Notes: a model not told the origin generated them from the sequence alone. Positions 44,311 through 53,224 are shown, counted from the stretch's first letter. The stretch is DNA of 64,000 nucleotides from Candidatus Ozemibacter sibiricus (GCA_003327425.1 QOQW01000031.1:1-64000), one strand, 5' to 3'. A program made the numbers and translations.

Positions 44311-45381
44311 ATGATCCATTCCCGCTCAGATAAACACCTGGGGAATTCCGCACCAATCTCGGCGACAGCTCAGGCGAAGGGAACCGCTGGCCACGCCCCG
44401 ACCGACGGGCGGCCTCGACTCGGCGCCCCGCGGTCAGGCCGTGCTTCGCTCGCCAGACTCGTGTTCGTTCTTCTTCTGGCCCAGGCAGTAGCCGGGGCAC
44501 TCAGCCCATCGGCCGCGAACCCATCCCAGGACGCATCATCGGTCAGCAGCCGCGAATGCAAGATCCTGCTGAAGGTTGAGCGGTTCGGAGATCTGGCCGC
44601 TGGCCTGCGCGAGTTCTGGAGCCTGGTCGAGGCGGCCGCCCGCCAGGAAGGGCTGACCGTCAAAGCCAACGGCCCCTTTCCGGGCCGAGAAAAGACCCGC
44701 TACGTCGCATTCTACGATACGCCAGGATTCGATCTCTATCGACGGGGCTTCATCCTGCGGCGACGTGGCGAAACCCCCGAAGATGTCATGCCGGGCCGCC
44801 ACAACGATCACCTGCGATGCGATGCGACCCTGAAGTTCCGGCACCCCGAGCTGCAGTTGGAGCAACTGGCCACGATCCAGCCCGACCATTCGTTGAAGGG
44901 GGAAACCAAAGTCGAGGAAGACGTCGTGGCGGGGCCTGCCGGCATCCGCCAGGTGTTCTCGCTGTCATCGAAGGTCAAGCTGAAAAAGGAGCCAACCCCG
45001 CGTCTGGCAGGGTATATCAAGGTCTTCCCCGGTCTCGCCCGCCTGAACCTCGACGAGACTCTGGCGATGCAACCGGTTCGCGGAACGCTCATCCGGGAAT
45101 ACTCGATCTCGCCCGGAAGCATCGACCTGCAAGGCCTCACCACAGCCGAGACGACGTTTTCGGTCTGGACGCGCCCTCCGGCCCAGCGCCCCTTCGTCGT
45201 GGAATTCTCGTTCGCGTATGACCTCCCGCCAGGGGGCTATCTCAATCACAAGGTCGATCGGGCCCAGGAGACGGCCAATCGCCTGCTGAAGGCGATTCAA
45301 CGGATCGGTGCCGCCTGGATCGCCACCGGCCAGACCAAAACCGGTCTGATCTATCAGATCGAGGTCGCCCACGCGGAGTGA
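44311..45381 (+). CDS. exported CYTH-like protein
   Basis: A 356-residue protein. A 50-residue basic tail and a signal or anchor helix (about residues 49-66, ARLVFVLLLAQAVAGALS) precede a CYTH-like domain. The domain is recognised by KILLKVERF (place of ExExK), RYVAFYDTPGFDLYRRGFIL, RRRGETPEDVM, CDATLKFRHPE and GETKVEEDVVAGP, with later strands FVVEFSFAYDLP. If exported, it would act on phosphate compounds outside the cytoplasm, which is unusual for a CYTH protein. GAGGAGG seven bases before ATG 44311 supports the start. It is the last gene of the trio, 78 nt after the second. Confidence 0.65.
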   Translation: MIHSRSDKHLGNSAPISATAQAKGTAGHAPTDGRPRLGAPRSGRASLARLVFVLLLAQAVAGALSPSAANPSQDASSVSSRECKILLKVERFGDLAAGLREFWSLVEAAARQEGLTVKANGPFPGREKTRYVAFYDTPGFDLYRRGFILRRRGETPEDVMPGRHNDHLRCDATLKFRHPELQLEQLATIQPDHSLKGETKVEEDVVAGPAGIRQVFSLSSKVKLKKEPTPRLAGYIKVFPGLARLNLDETLAMQPVRGTLIREYSISPGSIDLQGLTTAETTFSVWTRPPAQRPFVVEFSFAYDLPPGGYLNHKVDRAQETANRLLKAIQRIGAAWIATGQTKTGLIYQIEVAHAE

Positions 45382-45420
45382 ACCCCGATCGGAGCGGCAC
45401 GACCTTTCTGGGGCGCCGTC

Positions 45421-46179
45421 TCAGTCGATCTGGTAACCGAACATGTGGGCTCGGAAACCGAGGAACTGGTATTTGACCATGCCGCGGGCCGTCCCCTTCT
45501 CGGCTTCGATCTTGTAGAACAAGCGAAGATTCTGTTCACCTTCGGGCTCTTCGAAGCGTTCCGACTCGAAGGTGACCGTCTTGGGGGCGCCCAGGGCCTC
45601 GGCCAGGGCAGCGGCCTGACGATTGAACTCGGCCTGGGTGACCTGGTTCTGGAGTTCTTCATGCATCATCTCCCAGGCCAGATCGGTCTCTTGCCGGAGG
45701 AGCCGCTCCAGGAAGAGCTTGCCGCGCACCTGATAGAATTCGGTGCCGTCGGGCCCGGTGAACCAGGCTGCCGGCATCTGGGGCGAGGTCACCGAGAACT
45801 GGACGATCTTGCCGTCGACATAGGCCAGCTCGGCTCTCGCCGTACCCTTCTCGAACTCGGCCTCGCCCTTGGTCTCGTAACGTTTGATCGGTCCTTCCTG
45901 CCGCGTCGAGGTGGAGAATCCGTCGACTTTGAGGCCCTGGTAGGCCCCGAGATGGGCGTTGAAGACCTTCTGCCAGGCGCGCAGGATGGGCGGGTCGATG
46001 ACCTTGCGCAAGTCGGGATGCATGAGGGCGAGCACCTTGTCGGGATCGTTGGTTCCCACGGCCTGGAAGAACTCCTGTTGGCTGGAAGCCCCCGAGGAAT
46101 GTCCGATCCACAGGCCACCCACGACGGCGATACCGAAGCAGATGACCGCCACCAGCAAGAACCCGACCAGCTTTTTCAT
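45421..46179 (-). CDS. membrane-anchored protein, two DUF3887/NTF2-like repeats
   Basis: A 252-residue protein with an N-terminal TM anchor or signal (about residues 4-28). Two similar alpha/beta units follow: QQEFFQAVGTNDPDKVLALM and, later, LLRQETDLAWEMMHEELQNQ. Each starts with helices and continues with strands in the manner of DUF3887/DUF4878 or NTF2-like domains. This assignment is by pattern and moderate only. GGGAGAA precedes the ATG. It converges on the CYTH operon with a 39-nt gap and seems monocistronic. Confidence 0.6.
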   Translation of the reverse strand: MKKLVGFLLVAVICFGIAVVGGLWIGHSSGASSQQEFFQAVGTNDPDKVLALMHPDLRKVIDPPILRAWQKVFNAHLGAYQGLKVDGFSTSTRQEGPIKRYETKGEAEFEKGTARAELAYVDGKIVQFSVTSPQMPAAWFTGPDGTEFYQVRGKLFLERLLRQETDLAWEMMHEELQNQVTQAEFNRQAAALAEALGAPKTVTFESERFEEPEGEQNLRLFYKIEAEKGTARGMVKYQFLGFRAHMFGYQID

Positions 46180-46629
46180 GCGTTTCTCCCTTCGCTGCCA
46201 TGGTAGCAGATTTTCAGAAGGCATGGGAAAGGTCATGTCTGGCCCAGGCAGCCACTGGATGGGCTTTGAAAGCCTCCAGAGAGCCGTTTCCCCTGATCGC
46301 ACCGCCAGGGGCCGCAGGCCCCGGGACCCCTTGGTCGCAGCTTGCCGAACGCGACGCGTTCGGCAGGCGGGGCGAAATGCCGAGCAAAAACGCGACCGAT
46401 GACGCCTGGGCGGCCAACGAGGGTTGCCGAGTTGAAGATCGCGGGGATAGAGGGATGAACCCGTGCCGCCGTTTTGATACCATTGGACGGGAGGCAAAGG
46501 GACGGCCTTCCCGCCGTCTCTGACTCGACCACTGGCGACACGGCGGCCTCGGCCAGGCGAAAGAAACCCCTCGCGGCGGGGAGGGTCGCGTCGAGAGACG
46601 ATCATCGGACACACGCGGGAGGAGACGGC
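46180..46629. other. divergent intergenic region with palindromes
   Basis: No gene is seen. GGGGCC-GCA-GGCCCC (46308-46322) and a near-perfect 23-base palindrome with arms TGCCGAACGCG and CGCGTTCGGCA around a single A (46343-46365) stand close together. TGA followed by TACCAT (46478-46483) could be an extended -10 promoter for the dehydrogenase gene. Confidence 0.45.
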
Positions 46630-47610
46630 ATGCGGGCATTGATCGTAACCGAAGAGGGTCTGCGCTACGAGCCGGCGGCGGCCCCGCCCCCCTGCCCCCC
46701 AGGCGAGGCCTTGATCCGGGTCCATCGGGCGGGCATCTGCCGGACCGATCTCGAGATCGTGCGCGGCTACATGGGATTCCGCGGCGTGCCCGGGCATGAG
46801 TTCGTCGGGCAGGTGGAGGCCTGCTCGGAGCCGGCCTGGGTCGGCAAGCGGGTCACCGCCGAGATCAACGCGGCCTGCGGTACCTGCGATCGGTGCCGGG
46901 CCGGCCTGGGCCGGCACTGCGCCGCCCGCACCACGCTGGGCATCCTGGGCCGGAACGGCGCCCTGGCCGAATGGTGCGCCATGCCGGTCCGTTGCCTGCA
47001 CGAGGTGCCGGCCGATCTGAGCGACGAGGAAGCCGTGTTCATCGAGCCGCTGGCCGCGGCGCACGAGATCCTCGAGCAGGTGGCGGTGCCCGAGGCGGCG
47101 GCCTGCACGGTGCTGGGCGATGGCAAACTGGGCATCCTGTGCGCCTGGACGCTGAGCCGGGTGGCCCGCCAGGTGCTGCTGGTCGGCCACCACCCCGCCA
47201 AGCTGGCCCGCGCCGCCTGGGAAGGCCTGCGCACCGCCACCGAGCCGCCGCCGCACGACAGCCAGGATCTCGTCGTCGAAGCCACCGGCACCGGCGAGGG
47301 CCTGATGCAGGCGATCAACGTGACCCGCCCCCGCGGCACCCTGATCTTGAAATCGACCGTCGTCTCGCCGGGCGAGCTGAACCTGGCACGCGCCGTGGTC
47401 AAGGAACTGACCATCGTCGGCTCGCGCTGCGGCCCGTTCGACCGCGCCATCAAGGCCTTGCGGGCCTACCGGTTCCCGGTCGCACGCCTGATCGACGGCG
47501 ACTACCCCCTCGAACGAGGCGTCGAAGCGTTCGCCCACGCGGCCCGCCGCGACGCTTTGAAGATTCTGGTCCGGCCGTATCCGCCTCCGCAGCCGGTTCC
47601 TCTGGCCTGA
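46630..47610 (+). CDS. zinc-dependent medium-chain dehydrogenase
   Basis: A 326-residue MDR-family oxidoreductase. The GroES-like N-terminal domain has the catalytic-zinc residues in AGICRTD and PGHEFVGQVE, and the structural-zinc Cys4 cluster CGTCDRCRAGLGRHC. A Rossmann NAD(P)-binding domain follows with TVLGDGKLGILCAWTLSRVA and DLVVEATGTGEGL. The family includes alcohol, sorbitol and threonine dehydrogenases; the substrate cannot be assigned. GGAGGAG precedes the ATG. There are no metabolic neighbours to narrow its role. Confidence 0.88.
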   Translation: MRALIVTEEGLRYEPAAAPPPCPPGEALIRVHRAGICRTDLEIVRGYMGFRGVPGHEFVGQVEACSEPAWVGKRVTAEINAACGTCDRCRAGLGRHCAARTTLGILGRNGALAEWCAMPVRCLHEVPADLSDEEAVFIEPLAAAHEILEQVAVPEAAACTVLGDGKLGILCAWTLSRVARQVLLVGHHPAKLARAAWEGLRTATEPPPHDSQDLVVEATGTGEGLMQAINVTRPRGTLILKSTVVSPGELNLARAVVKELTIVGSRCGPFDRAIKALRAYRFPVARLIDGDYPLERGVEAFAHAARRDALKILVRPYPPPQPVPLA

Positions 47611-47661
47611 GGCCGCTGCCCCTCCCCCAAGCAGAAGAACGGCCCCCGCCTCCGGTGGGTG

Positions 47662-50064
47662 CTACTGGCGAGGCCGGGGAGCCGATTTTTCCAGCCGCTG
47701 GATGAACTCGCGGATGCGCGGGTTGGCGGGGTCGTGCTTCTCGGCGACCAGGATATTGAGCCACGCCTTGTCGAAATCGTGGGTGCGGGCCGCCATGACC
47801 GCGAGCAGGAAGCGCGCCGGCACGTAGGTGGGCCGTCGTTTCATGAGCGGGCGCAGCGCCTCGCGGGCGGCGGCATAGTCGTTCCGTTTGAAGAGGGCGA
47901 GGGCAGTGACCATTTCGGGCTCTTCTGGCGGCGCCGCTGCACCGGGGGATCCTGGACGGGTTCCCGCGGGCACCGGGTTGGCCACCGCGGCGCTCACAGG
48001 GGCCGGCCGCCCGCCTGACGCGGCGCCGCTGCTCCCGGATCCAGAAGCGGCCGCGGGCCGCCCGGTCGCCCCGGCCGAGGCGGCAGCGGCCGTCGCCGCC
48101 GGTTTTCCCCCGGCCGCGAAGTCGCGATACCGCTGGAAGACCTCTTCGGCGATGCCGATCACCTGGGCATCGCTCAGATTGGCATCGACATCGCCGATTT
48201 CCACCATGACCGTGCCGCGGGCGATGCGCCAGAAGCGGCACCGGTTCTCGGCCTTCCCTTCGGGGCCGATGCGGAAGGAAACCGCGCGCGCATGGTCGGC
48301 CTTCACGCCCGTGAAATCGCCGAACCGGATGTCGGCCACTTCGATCTCCGGGCTCTGATTGAGGCGATCGAGATTGAGCCGGGCCATGTCTTCGAGGGCA
48401 TCGATCAACTCGGCGACCGCTCCCGGCGAGTCCATGAGGAAGAAGGTGATGCCGTTGCCTTCCGGCGAGTCGGGGCCGGAGACCACCAGCCCCTGGGTGT
48501 GGCGGATCCGCGGGAGGAGGGCCTCGCGGCGGGCCGGGTCCATGTTGGCGTAGATGGCCTGGACCTGGATCATGCCGATCTCGACGTTCTGGACCCGCCA
48601 GGGCCGATCGCCGAACCGACGTTCGAGGCCGGCCAGCAACGGGGCATAGTCGAGGCGAGCCGTCGCCCGTGGGCTGTAGCTTTCGGGAACGGCGATCATC
48701 GAGGTGCGCCCCGGCGGGTTTTCGAGGACTTCCCAGAGGCGGGTTCGGCCGCGTTGCTGCACCTGATATTCGATGAACCGCTTGCCGCCGAGGTAGATCT
48801 GCTCGAACTGCGTTTCCTTGATGCGTCGCAGCATGTCGATGCCCGGATCTTTGCTGCGCACCAGACCGGCGGAAACGAAGCGGGCGAACTCGATCGTCTC
48901 GCGATCGAGCTGCAGGGCGGTGCCCACGGCATCGGCGATGAAGACGGCATGCCCCTCGATCGTGGCATTGAAGGCGGTGAGCGGTTCTTGCTGGGTGAGC
49001 GCCCCGATCGTTTTCTTCAGGTCGAGGTACTGGTCTTGCAGGGCATGGGTCAGCTCATGGGCGATCAGGATCTTCGTCACCGCCGGCGTCATCGCCACGG
49101 GAATGCCGGCGAGCGCCATGAGGGGCTTGATGTTGCGGGGCAGCAGGTAAAGGGTCTGGTCTTCGAACCCGTATTTGCCGAGCAGCGCGGGGGCGGCCGC
49201 ATAGGCCTCATGCCGGGCCAGCTTCTCGAGTTCGGCCGGAGGTGCCTGCGGCAAGAGGTTGCGGAATTGGGGCAGAAGATCCCGTTGCAGGGAGGCGGCC
49301 ACCTCGGCGCGTCCGGCCACCCGCACGCGGGGCTTGCGCTTGAACGGGCGTTGGGCGGCCTTCTCGACGAGGGGCAGCACCTCCTCGACGAGGCGGAGAG
49401 CCTCTTCATCGGAAAAGGCCGGTTCGCCCTCGGGCAGATGCCCTACGAACAACTGGGAAGACCAGCGTGGCGTCTTCTTGGCCAGCTCGCGAGATTCCGC
49501 CATGGCCTGGGTGCGCGCCTCATCGCCGAGGGAGGTGGCCAGGCGGTCGCGCCAGGCGTAGAGTTCAAAGCTGCGCGGCAGGTCGCATTCTTCCATGCGG
49601 GTGGCCGCCAGATCGAACAACGCGCAGGCCCGGACCGGATCACGCTCGGCGGTCTGCCGGGCCAGCACCTCGAGGGCGGCCGGATGGCCGCGAGCGGCGG
49701 CTTTTTCGAGGAGCTGCTGCGCCCGGGCGGTATCGGTAGCCACCCCCAGCCCCATCTGGTGGAAATACCCGAGCAGGAAATCGCCGTCGGCGTCATCCTG
49801 GGCGCTGGCCTTGGCGAACCAGCGGGCGGCTGCCGGCAGATCTTTCTTGATCGGCCCGAAGCCGGTCTGGTAGAGCAGCCCAAGGCGGACCTGGGCGGTG
49901 GCCACGCCGGCTTCGGCGGCCGTACGCAGGGCCGCCAGCTCGGGCGGTTCAGCGCCATCGGCCGCAGCCGGTGCCGCCCCGCTGTTCTCCGCCCAAGCAG
50001 GACTGGCGGCCCAGCAAGCCAGCCACAGAAGAATCAGCGTCATCAGCCCTGCGAAGCGAGGCAT
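47662..50064 (-). CDS. exported Sel1-repeat metalloprotease-like protein
   Basis: An 800-residue exported protein. After a signal peptide (residues 1-25) come three or so Sel1-type repeats (about 40-150; VRLGLLYQTGFGPIKKDLPA, LLGYFHQMGLGVATDTARA). A central domain has the zinc-peptidase motif H336-E337-x2-H340 in LIAHELTHALQDQY and a likely third ligand in ATIEGHAVFIADAV. Next are an uncharacterised beta region, an Ala/Gly/Pro-rich linker (about 670-725) and a final TPR-like pair. It is probably an envelope protease or a protease-derived scaffold. The start follows AGGGGG. The promoter at 50081-50108 gives only about a 10-nt leader. Confidence 0.75.
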   Translation of the reverse strand: MPRFAGLMTLILLWLACWAASPAWAENSGAAPAAADGAEPPELAALRTAAEAGVATAQVRLGLLYQTGFGPIKKDLPAAARWFAKASAQDDADGDFLLGYFHQMGLGVATDTARAQQLLEKAAARGHPAALEVLARQTAERDPVRACALFDLAATRMEECDLPRSFELYAWRDRLATSLGDEARTQAMAESRELAKKTPRWSSQLFVGHLPEGEPAFSDEEALRLVEEVLPLVEKAAQRPFKRKPRVRVAGRAEVAASLQRDLLPQFRNLLPQAPPAELEKLARHEAYAAAPALLGKYGFEDQTLYLLPRNIKPLMALAGIPVAMTPAVTKILIAHELTHALQDQYLDLKKTIGALTQQEPLTAFNATIEGHAVFIADAVGTALQLDRETIEFARFVSAGLVRSKDPGIDMLRRIKETQFEQIYLGGKRFIEYQVQQRGRTRLWEVLENPPGRTSMIAVPESYSPRATARLDYAPLLAGLERRFGDRPWRVQNVEIGMIQVQAIYANMDPARREALLPRIRHTQGLVVSGPDSPEGNGITFFLMDSPGAVAELIDALEDMARLNLDRLNQSPEIEVADIRFGDFTGVKADHARAVSFRIGPEGKAENRCRFWRIARGTVMVEIGDVDANLSDAQVIGIAEEVFQRYRDFAAGGKPAATAAAASAGATGRPAAASGSGSSGAASGGRPAPVSAAVANPVPAGTRPGSPGAAAPPEEPEMVTALALFKRNDYAAAREALRPLMKRRPTYVPARFLLAVMAARTHDFDKAWLNILVAEKHDPANPRIREFIQRLEKSAPRPRQ

Positions 50065-50080
50065 GGCACCCCCTTCTTCA

Positions 50081-50108
50081 AGTATACCTCACCGAACATG
50101 CGGGTCAG
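50081..50108 (-). promoter_or_regulatory. promoter of Sel1-metalloprotease gene
   Basis: Minus strand CTGACC (50108-50103), 16 nt, TATACT (50086-50081), with the ATG 16 nt beyond the -10 box. Confidence 0.5.
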
Positions 50109-50281
50109 CCCCCCGAACCTGCCACGCGGTCATCGCCCCGCAGGTCTGGGGAACGAGATCGGCGGGAGACAGCGAGAAGGGGGCACGAGCCCGTTGTCCC
50201 TGGCCCCCTCAGCCGGAGAAAGACATTCCTCCCGCTCTGACCCCCTTTTTGAGGGCGGCCCCTGCCGGAATTGTCTGAAGT

Positions 50282-50310
50282 TTGTCGAGCAGGCGGAGGG
50301 CTGCTACCAT
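50282..50310 (+). promoter_or_regulatory. extended -10 promoter of nitroreductase, leaderless arrangement
   Basis: TTGTCG (50282-50287), 17 nt, TACCAT (50305-50310) preceded by TGC. ATG 50317 is seven bases beyond the -10 box, where transcription should begin. Confidence 0.5.
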
Positions 50311-50316
50311 AGGGGC

Positions 50317-51042
50317 ATGAGCATGGAGCGACGAGATCTGGTACTGGGGATAGGACTGGCCGTGCTGTTCGGGCTGGCGGCCTGGGGGGTGGGGCTGCTG
50401 CGGGGTGGCGGCCTGACGGCCGTTCAAGCAGAGGGCAGCACCATCATCGAGCTGCCGCCCCCCGCCCGCGAGGGCGGGCCCGGCCTCTACTCCGTCTTGA
50501 GCAAGCGACGCACAGCGCGCGCTTTGGCCGATGACGGTATCTCTTTGGCCGATCTGGGGCAGTTGCTGTGGGCGACCCAGGGCCTGACCAGTCCCCACGG
50601 GTTTCGCACGGCCCCGTCGGCGGGGGCCTTGTTCCCGCTCGAACTCTACGTGGTGGTCAGTCGTTCCCCCTCTCTCACGCCGGGCACTTACCGCTACGAA
50701 CCGCAGGGCCATCGGCTGCACCGCCTGGGCGAGCCGGCGCCACGCCCCGAGCTGGCCATGGCGGCGTATGGCCAGCCGTGGGTGGCCGAAGGCGCGTTGC
50801 TGTTCGTGATCGCGGGCGTGCAGAGTCGAACCGCCGTCAAATACGGCGAGCGGGCGTTCCAGTATGTATGCCTCGAAGCCGGCCACGCCGCGCAGAACCT
50901 TCTGCTGGCCGCCGCCGGCCTCGACCTGGCGACCGGACTGGTCGGGGCGTTTTCCGATAAGCGGGTCAAGAGCCTGATGGGGCTGCCCGACGACCACACG
51001 CCGTTGTATTTGATTCCGGTCGGAAAGCCGGCCGCTCGCTGA
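50317..51042 (+). CDS. SagB-type nitroreductase-family oxidoreductase
   Basis: A 241-residue flavoprotein of the nitroreductase fold, SagB/ThcOx-like. An N-terminal TM or signal segment (about residues 8-28, LVLGIGLAVLFGLAAWGVGL) is followed by the family pattern. Visible blocks are KRRTARALADDGISLADLGQ, LLWATQGLT, RTAPSAGALFPLELYVVV and AAQNLLLAAAGLDLATGLVG. These form the FMN-binding dimer fold. SagB enzymes oxidise azoline peptides, but stand-alone relatives are widespread with unknown substrates. No YcaO cyclodehydratase gene is nearby, so peptide modification is not supported. ATG 50317 or 50323 may be used. Confidence 0.85.
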   Translation: MSMERRDLVLGIGLAVLFGLAAWGVGLLRGGGLTAVQAEGSTIIELPPPAREGGPGLYSVLSKRRTARALADDGISLADLGQLLWATQGLTSPHGFRTAPSAGALFPLELYVVVSRSPSLTPGTYRYEPQGHRLHRLGEPAPRPELAMAAYGQPWVAEGALLFVIAGVQSRTAVKYGERAFQYVCLEAGHAAQNLLLAAAGLDLATGLVGAFSDKRVKSLMGLPDDHTPLYLIPVGKPAAR

Positions 51043-51310
51043 GACGGAGCGGCGGCCTTGCTCGGTCGGCAAACGGTCGCCCACCGTCTGAATGGCTCTC
51101 TGCCGTCGCAGCGGGAGATTGGCCAACCATTATGCTGACCTGCCAGCGACGGCCCAGGCCCCTCTTTCCCCGATCAAGAGCGCCTCGGCCGCCCTCTCCT
51201 CCTGCCCGGGCCGACGGAGCAACCGAAGGTCCCCTTCGGTGAGAAGACAAACAATGGGAATAGCGGACCCACGGCTCAGGTCGAGATCAGGGCCGAGGCC
51301 GAACCCAGGA
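51043..51310. other. convergent intergenic region with hairpin
   Basis: No gene is seen. ACCGAAGG and CCTTCGGT with a three-base loop (51222-51240) form an eight-pair hairpin that may end transcription from either side; no T-run is adjacent. Confidence 0.4.
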
Positions 51311-53089
51311 TCAGGGCTGATCGAGATCTTCGGGGTAGAGGGTCATCAGACGCTGAATGGCGTCGGCCTGGTAGGGGTCTTCGAGGCGGGCGATCTGCAG
51401 CTTGGCGGCCCAGTTCTCGTAGGCCCCGCCCAGATACTCTTTCAAGATGGTCAGCGGGTTGCCGGTGAAAAAGCCCTTCTCGCGGCGGGCGGCGAGCAGC
51501 CGGGCGGCCGCCTCGGCCGGCACGCCGATGCGCTTGAGCATGCGCTCGGTGACCGTGTTGAGATCGAGGTTGAATTCCCAGCGGTTGGGGTCGAAATTGC
51601 CCACGCTCATTTTCAGCCATCGGCGGGCTTCCAATTGGGCGCGCTCGAATTTCGTCAGCTCGCGCGGCTTGGCGGCGATGACCAGCCCTGAGAACCACAG
51701 CTCGGGGCCGACATTGGCGAAGACATCGGCGCCGGCCATGGCCTTGGCGAAGAGCGCTTCTTTGTGCGTGACGAAGGCCTGCTTGGCGGCGGTGAACTCG
51801 TCCCGCGAGCATTTTTTCTGCTGGTAGGCGAGCTTCTTCTGGTAGTAGGCTTGATAGAGCCGGGCAGCTTCGCCATCCATGGTGACATAATTGGTGTTTT
51901 CGAGCAGGATGCGCAGCAGAACCTTGCGGTCGTCTTTGTAGTATTTGAGCAACCCGTTGAACAAGTCTCGGAAATCGAGCGGTCGCACCCGGACCATGAC
52001 CGTCAAGATTTTCTCGACGGGGGCCGCGATGACCCGACTGGTCATGATATCGTACAGGATGCCGGCGATGACGCCCTCGGTGCACAGCATCTGCAAGCCG
52101 TTCTTGAGCACCCCGGTGGGGCGGCCCTTGATGTTCTCCCAGATGTAGCGTTCGCGGCGGATCGGATCTTGCCGCTCGAACAGGAATTCGGCGATGCGCA
52201 GCCGTTCGGCCTGGTCTTTGCGAAGGTTCAGATTGGCCGGGCCGTAGACGGCTTCGAACGCTTCGGCCCAACCTTCGATGTAAGCGAGAGCGAGATCGGT
52301 GATGACAGGCGCCGAATGCCCGTTGTTGGATGGCCGTTTGAATTTGACGTAGGCCTTGCCGTAGAGGTCGTTCATGATGGCATGGGCGACCTCGTGACAG
52401 AGAACGATGTCGAGGGTATCGTTGCGGACGGCCTCGGCGACGCTGAACCGCACCTGGTCGCCCGCTCCGATCAGGTCAGAGATGCAGACGACGTTGCCGT
52501 CGGAAACGACGGTCTTGCCGTCGACGACGATGCCGGCGCCGGCCGTGATATTGCAGGGCCCTGCCCCCGGCTTGCGGATGTATTCGGGCAGCGGCGCCCG
52601 TTCGGTGATGATGAGCGGCGTGCCGACGGCCTTTTTGACATAGGCGAGGAGGGCGGCGAACCGCTCGTCATTCTTGCCGGCTGCTTTGATCATCCCCTCG
52701 AGTTCGCGGGCCCGCAGGTGGCGAGCCGTGCGACGCAGCTTGAGCACATCGCGAAACTCGGGACTTTTGCCCAGGTAAGGCAACACGAGGGTGGCGAATT
52801 CACCCGTCTCAGGCGCGGGCGCCAGCCCGAAGACGGAAGGGCGACCGGTGAACAAGCCTTGGCCTGGGTCGGCGGCCGACACCATCACCGGTTCGCTGAA
52901 GGTGAACACTTCGCCATCGACGGTCACCGAGAATTCGCGGCCGCGCAGGGGAACTCCGGCGATGAAGGGTTGTTCAGACAGGGCAGCCGCGTCGGCCCCA
53001 GCCAGGGAGGTGACGGGCGGACGGCCCCAGACCACGAACGGCACCACGAGCAGCGATGCAAGCAAGGCGGCAACTTTGGCAAGACGCAT
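51311..53089 (-). CDS. exported zinc-peptidase-like protein with C-terminal helix-hairpin-helix-like region
   Basis: A 592-residue exported protein. Signal peptide (LAKVAALLASLLVVPFVVWG) at residues 3-22. A beta-rich N-terminal region and a helical region follow. The HExxH motif H232-E233-x2-H236 in DIVLCHEVAHAIMNDLYG and a possible third ligand in IEGWAEAFEAVYG suggest a zinc-dependent peptidase. Near the C-terminus LDLNTVTERMLKRIGVPAEA and LLAARREKGFFTGNPLT look like the ComEA-type helix-hairpin-helix repeat (LNxAsxxeLxxlpgI, RxxxGxF), which usually binds DNA. ATG 53089 has AAGGAA upstream. A longer start (53134) would overlap the -10 box. Confidence 0.68.
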   Translation of the reverse strand: MRLAKVAALLASLLVVPFVVWGRPPVTSLAGADAAALSEQPFIAGVPLRGREFSVTVDGEVFTFSEPVMVSAADPGQGLFTGRPSVFGLAPAPETGEFATLVLPYLGKSPEFRDVLKLRRTARHLRARELEGMIKAAGKNDERFAALLAYVKKAVGTPLIITERAPLPEYIRKPGAGPCNITAGAGIVVDGKTVVSDGNVVCISDLIGAGDQVRFSVAEAVRNDTLDIVLCHEVAHAIMNDLYGKAYVKFKRPSNNGHSAPVITDLALAYIEGWAEAFEAVYGPANLNLRKDQAERLRIAEFLFERQDPIRRERYIWENIKGRPTGVLKNGLQMLCTEGVIAGILYDIMTSRVIAAPVEKILTVMVRVRPLDFRDLFNGLLKYYKDDRKVLLRILLENTNYVTMDGEAARLYQAYYQKKLAYQQKKCSRDEFTAAKQAFVTHKEALFAKAMAGADVFANVGPELWFSGLVIAAKPRELTKFERAQLEARRWLKMSVGNFDPNRWEFNLDLNTVTERMLKRIGVPAEAAARLLAARREKGFFTGNPLTILKEYLGGAYENWAAKLQIARLEDPYQADAIQRLMTLYPEDLDQP

Positions 53090-53132
53090 GCGGTTATTCC
53101 TTGGGCGAAGATTCGACAGCCAATACATTCTC

Positions 53133-53138
53133 ATTATA
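53133..53138 (-). promoter_or_regulatory. -10 element of the HExxH-protein gene
   Basis: A perfect TATAAT on the minus strand (53138-53133), about 44 nt before ATG 53089; no convincing -35 box is present. Confidence 0.4.
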
Positions 53139-53224
53139 CGGACTCCGGCCTGGGTACCGGAACCCTGACCCTCAAGAGAATTCCGAACGGATTTTCGAAA
53201 GATGTATCCAGAAGAAGAATGACC

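Noticed and set aside
48292-50316. Long plus-strand extension upstream of the nitroreductase
   Set aside because: It is antisense to the Sel1-metalloprotease gene. The nitroreductase has its own promoter and start at 50317.
50317-51042. Azoline-peptide (TOMM) biosynthesis cluster around the SagB-like protein
   Set aside because: No YcaO-type cyclodehydratase, precursor peptide or transporter is adjacent.
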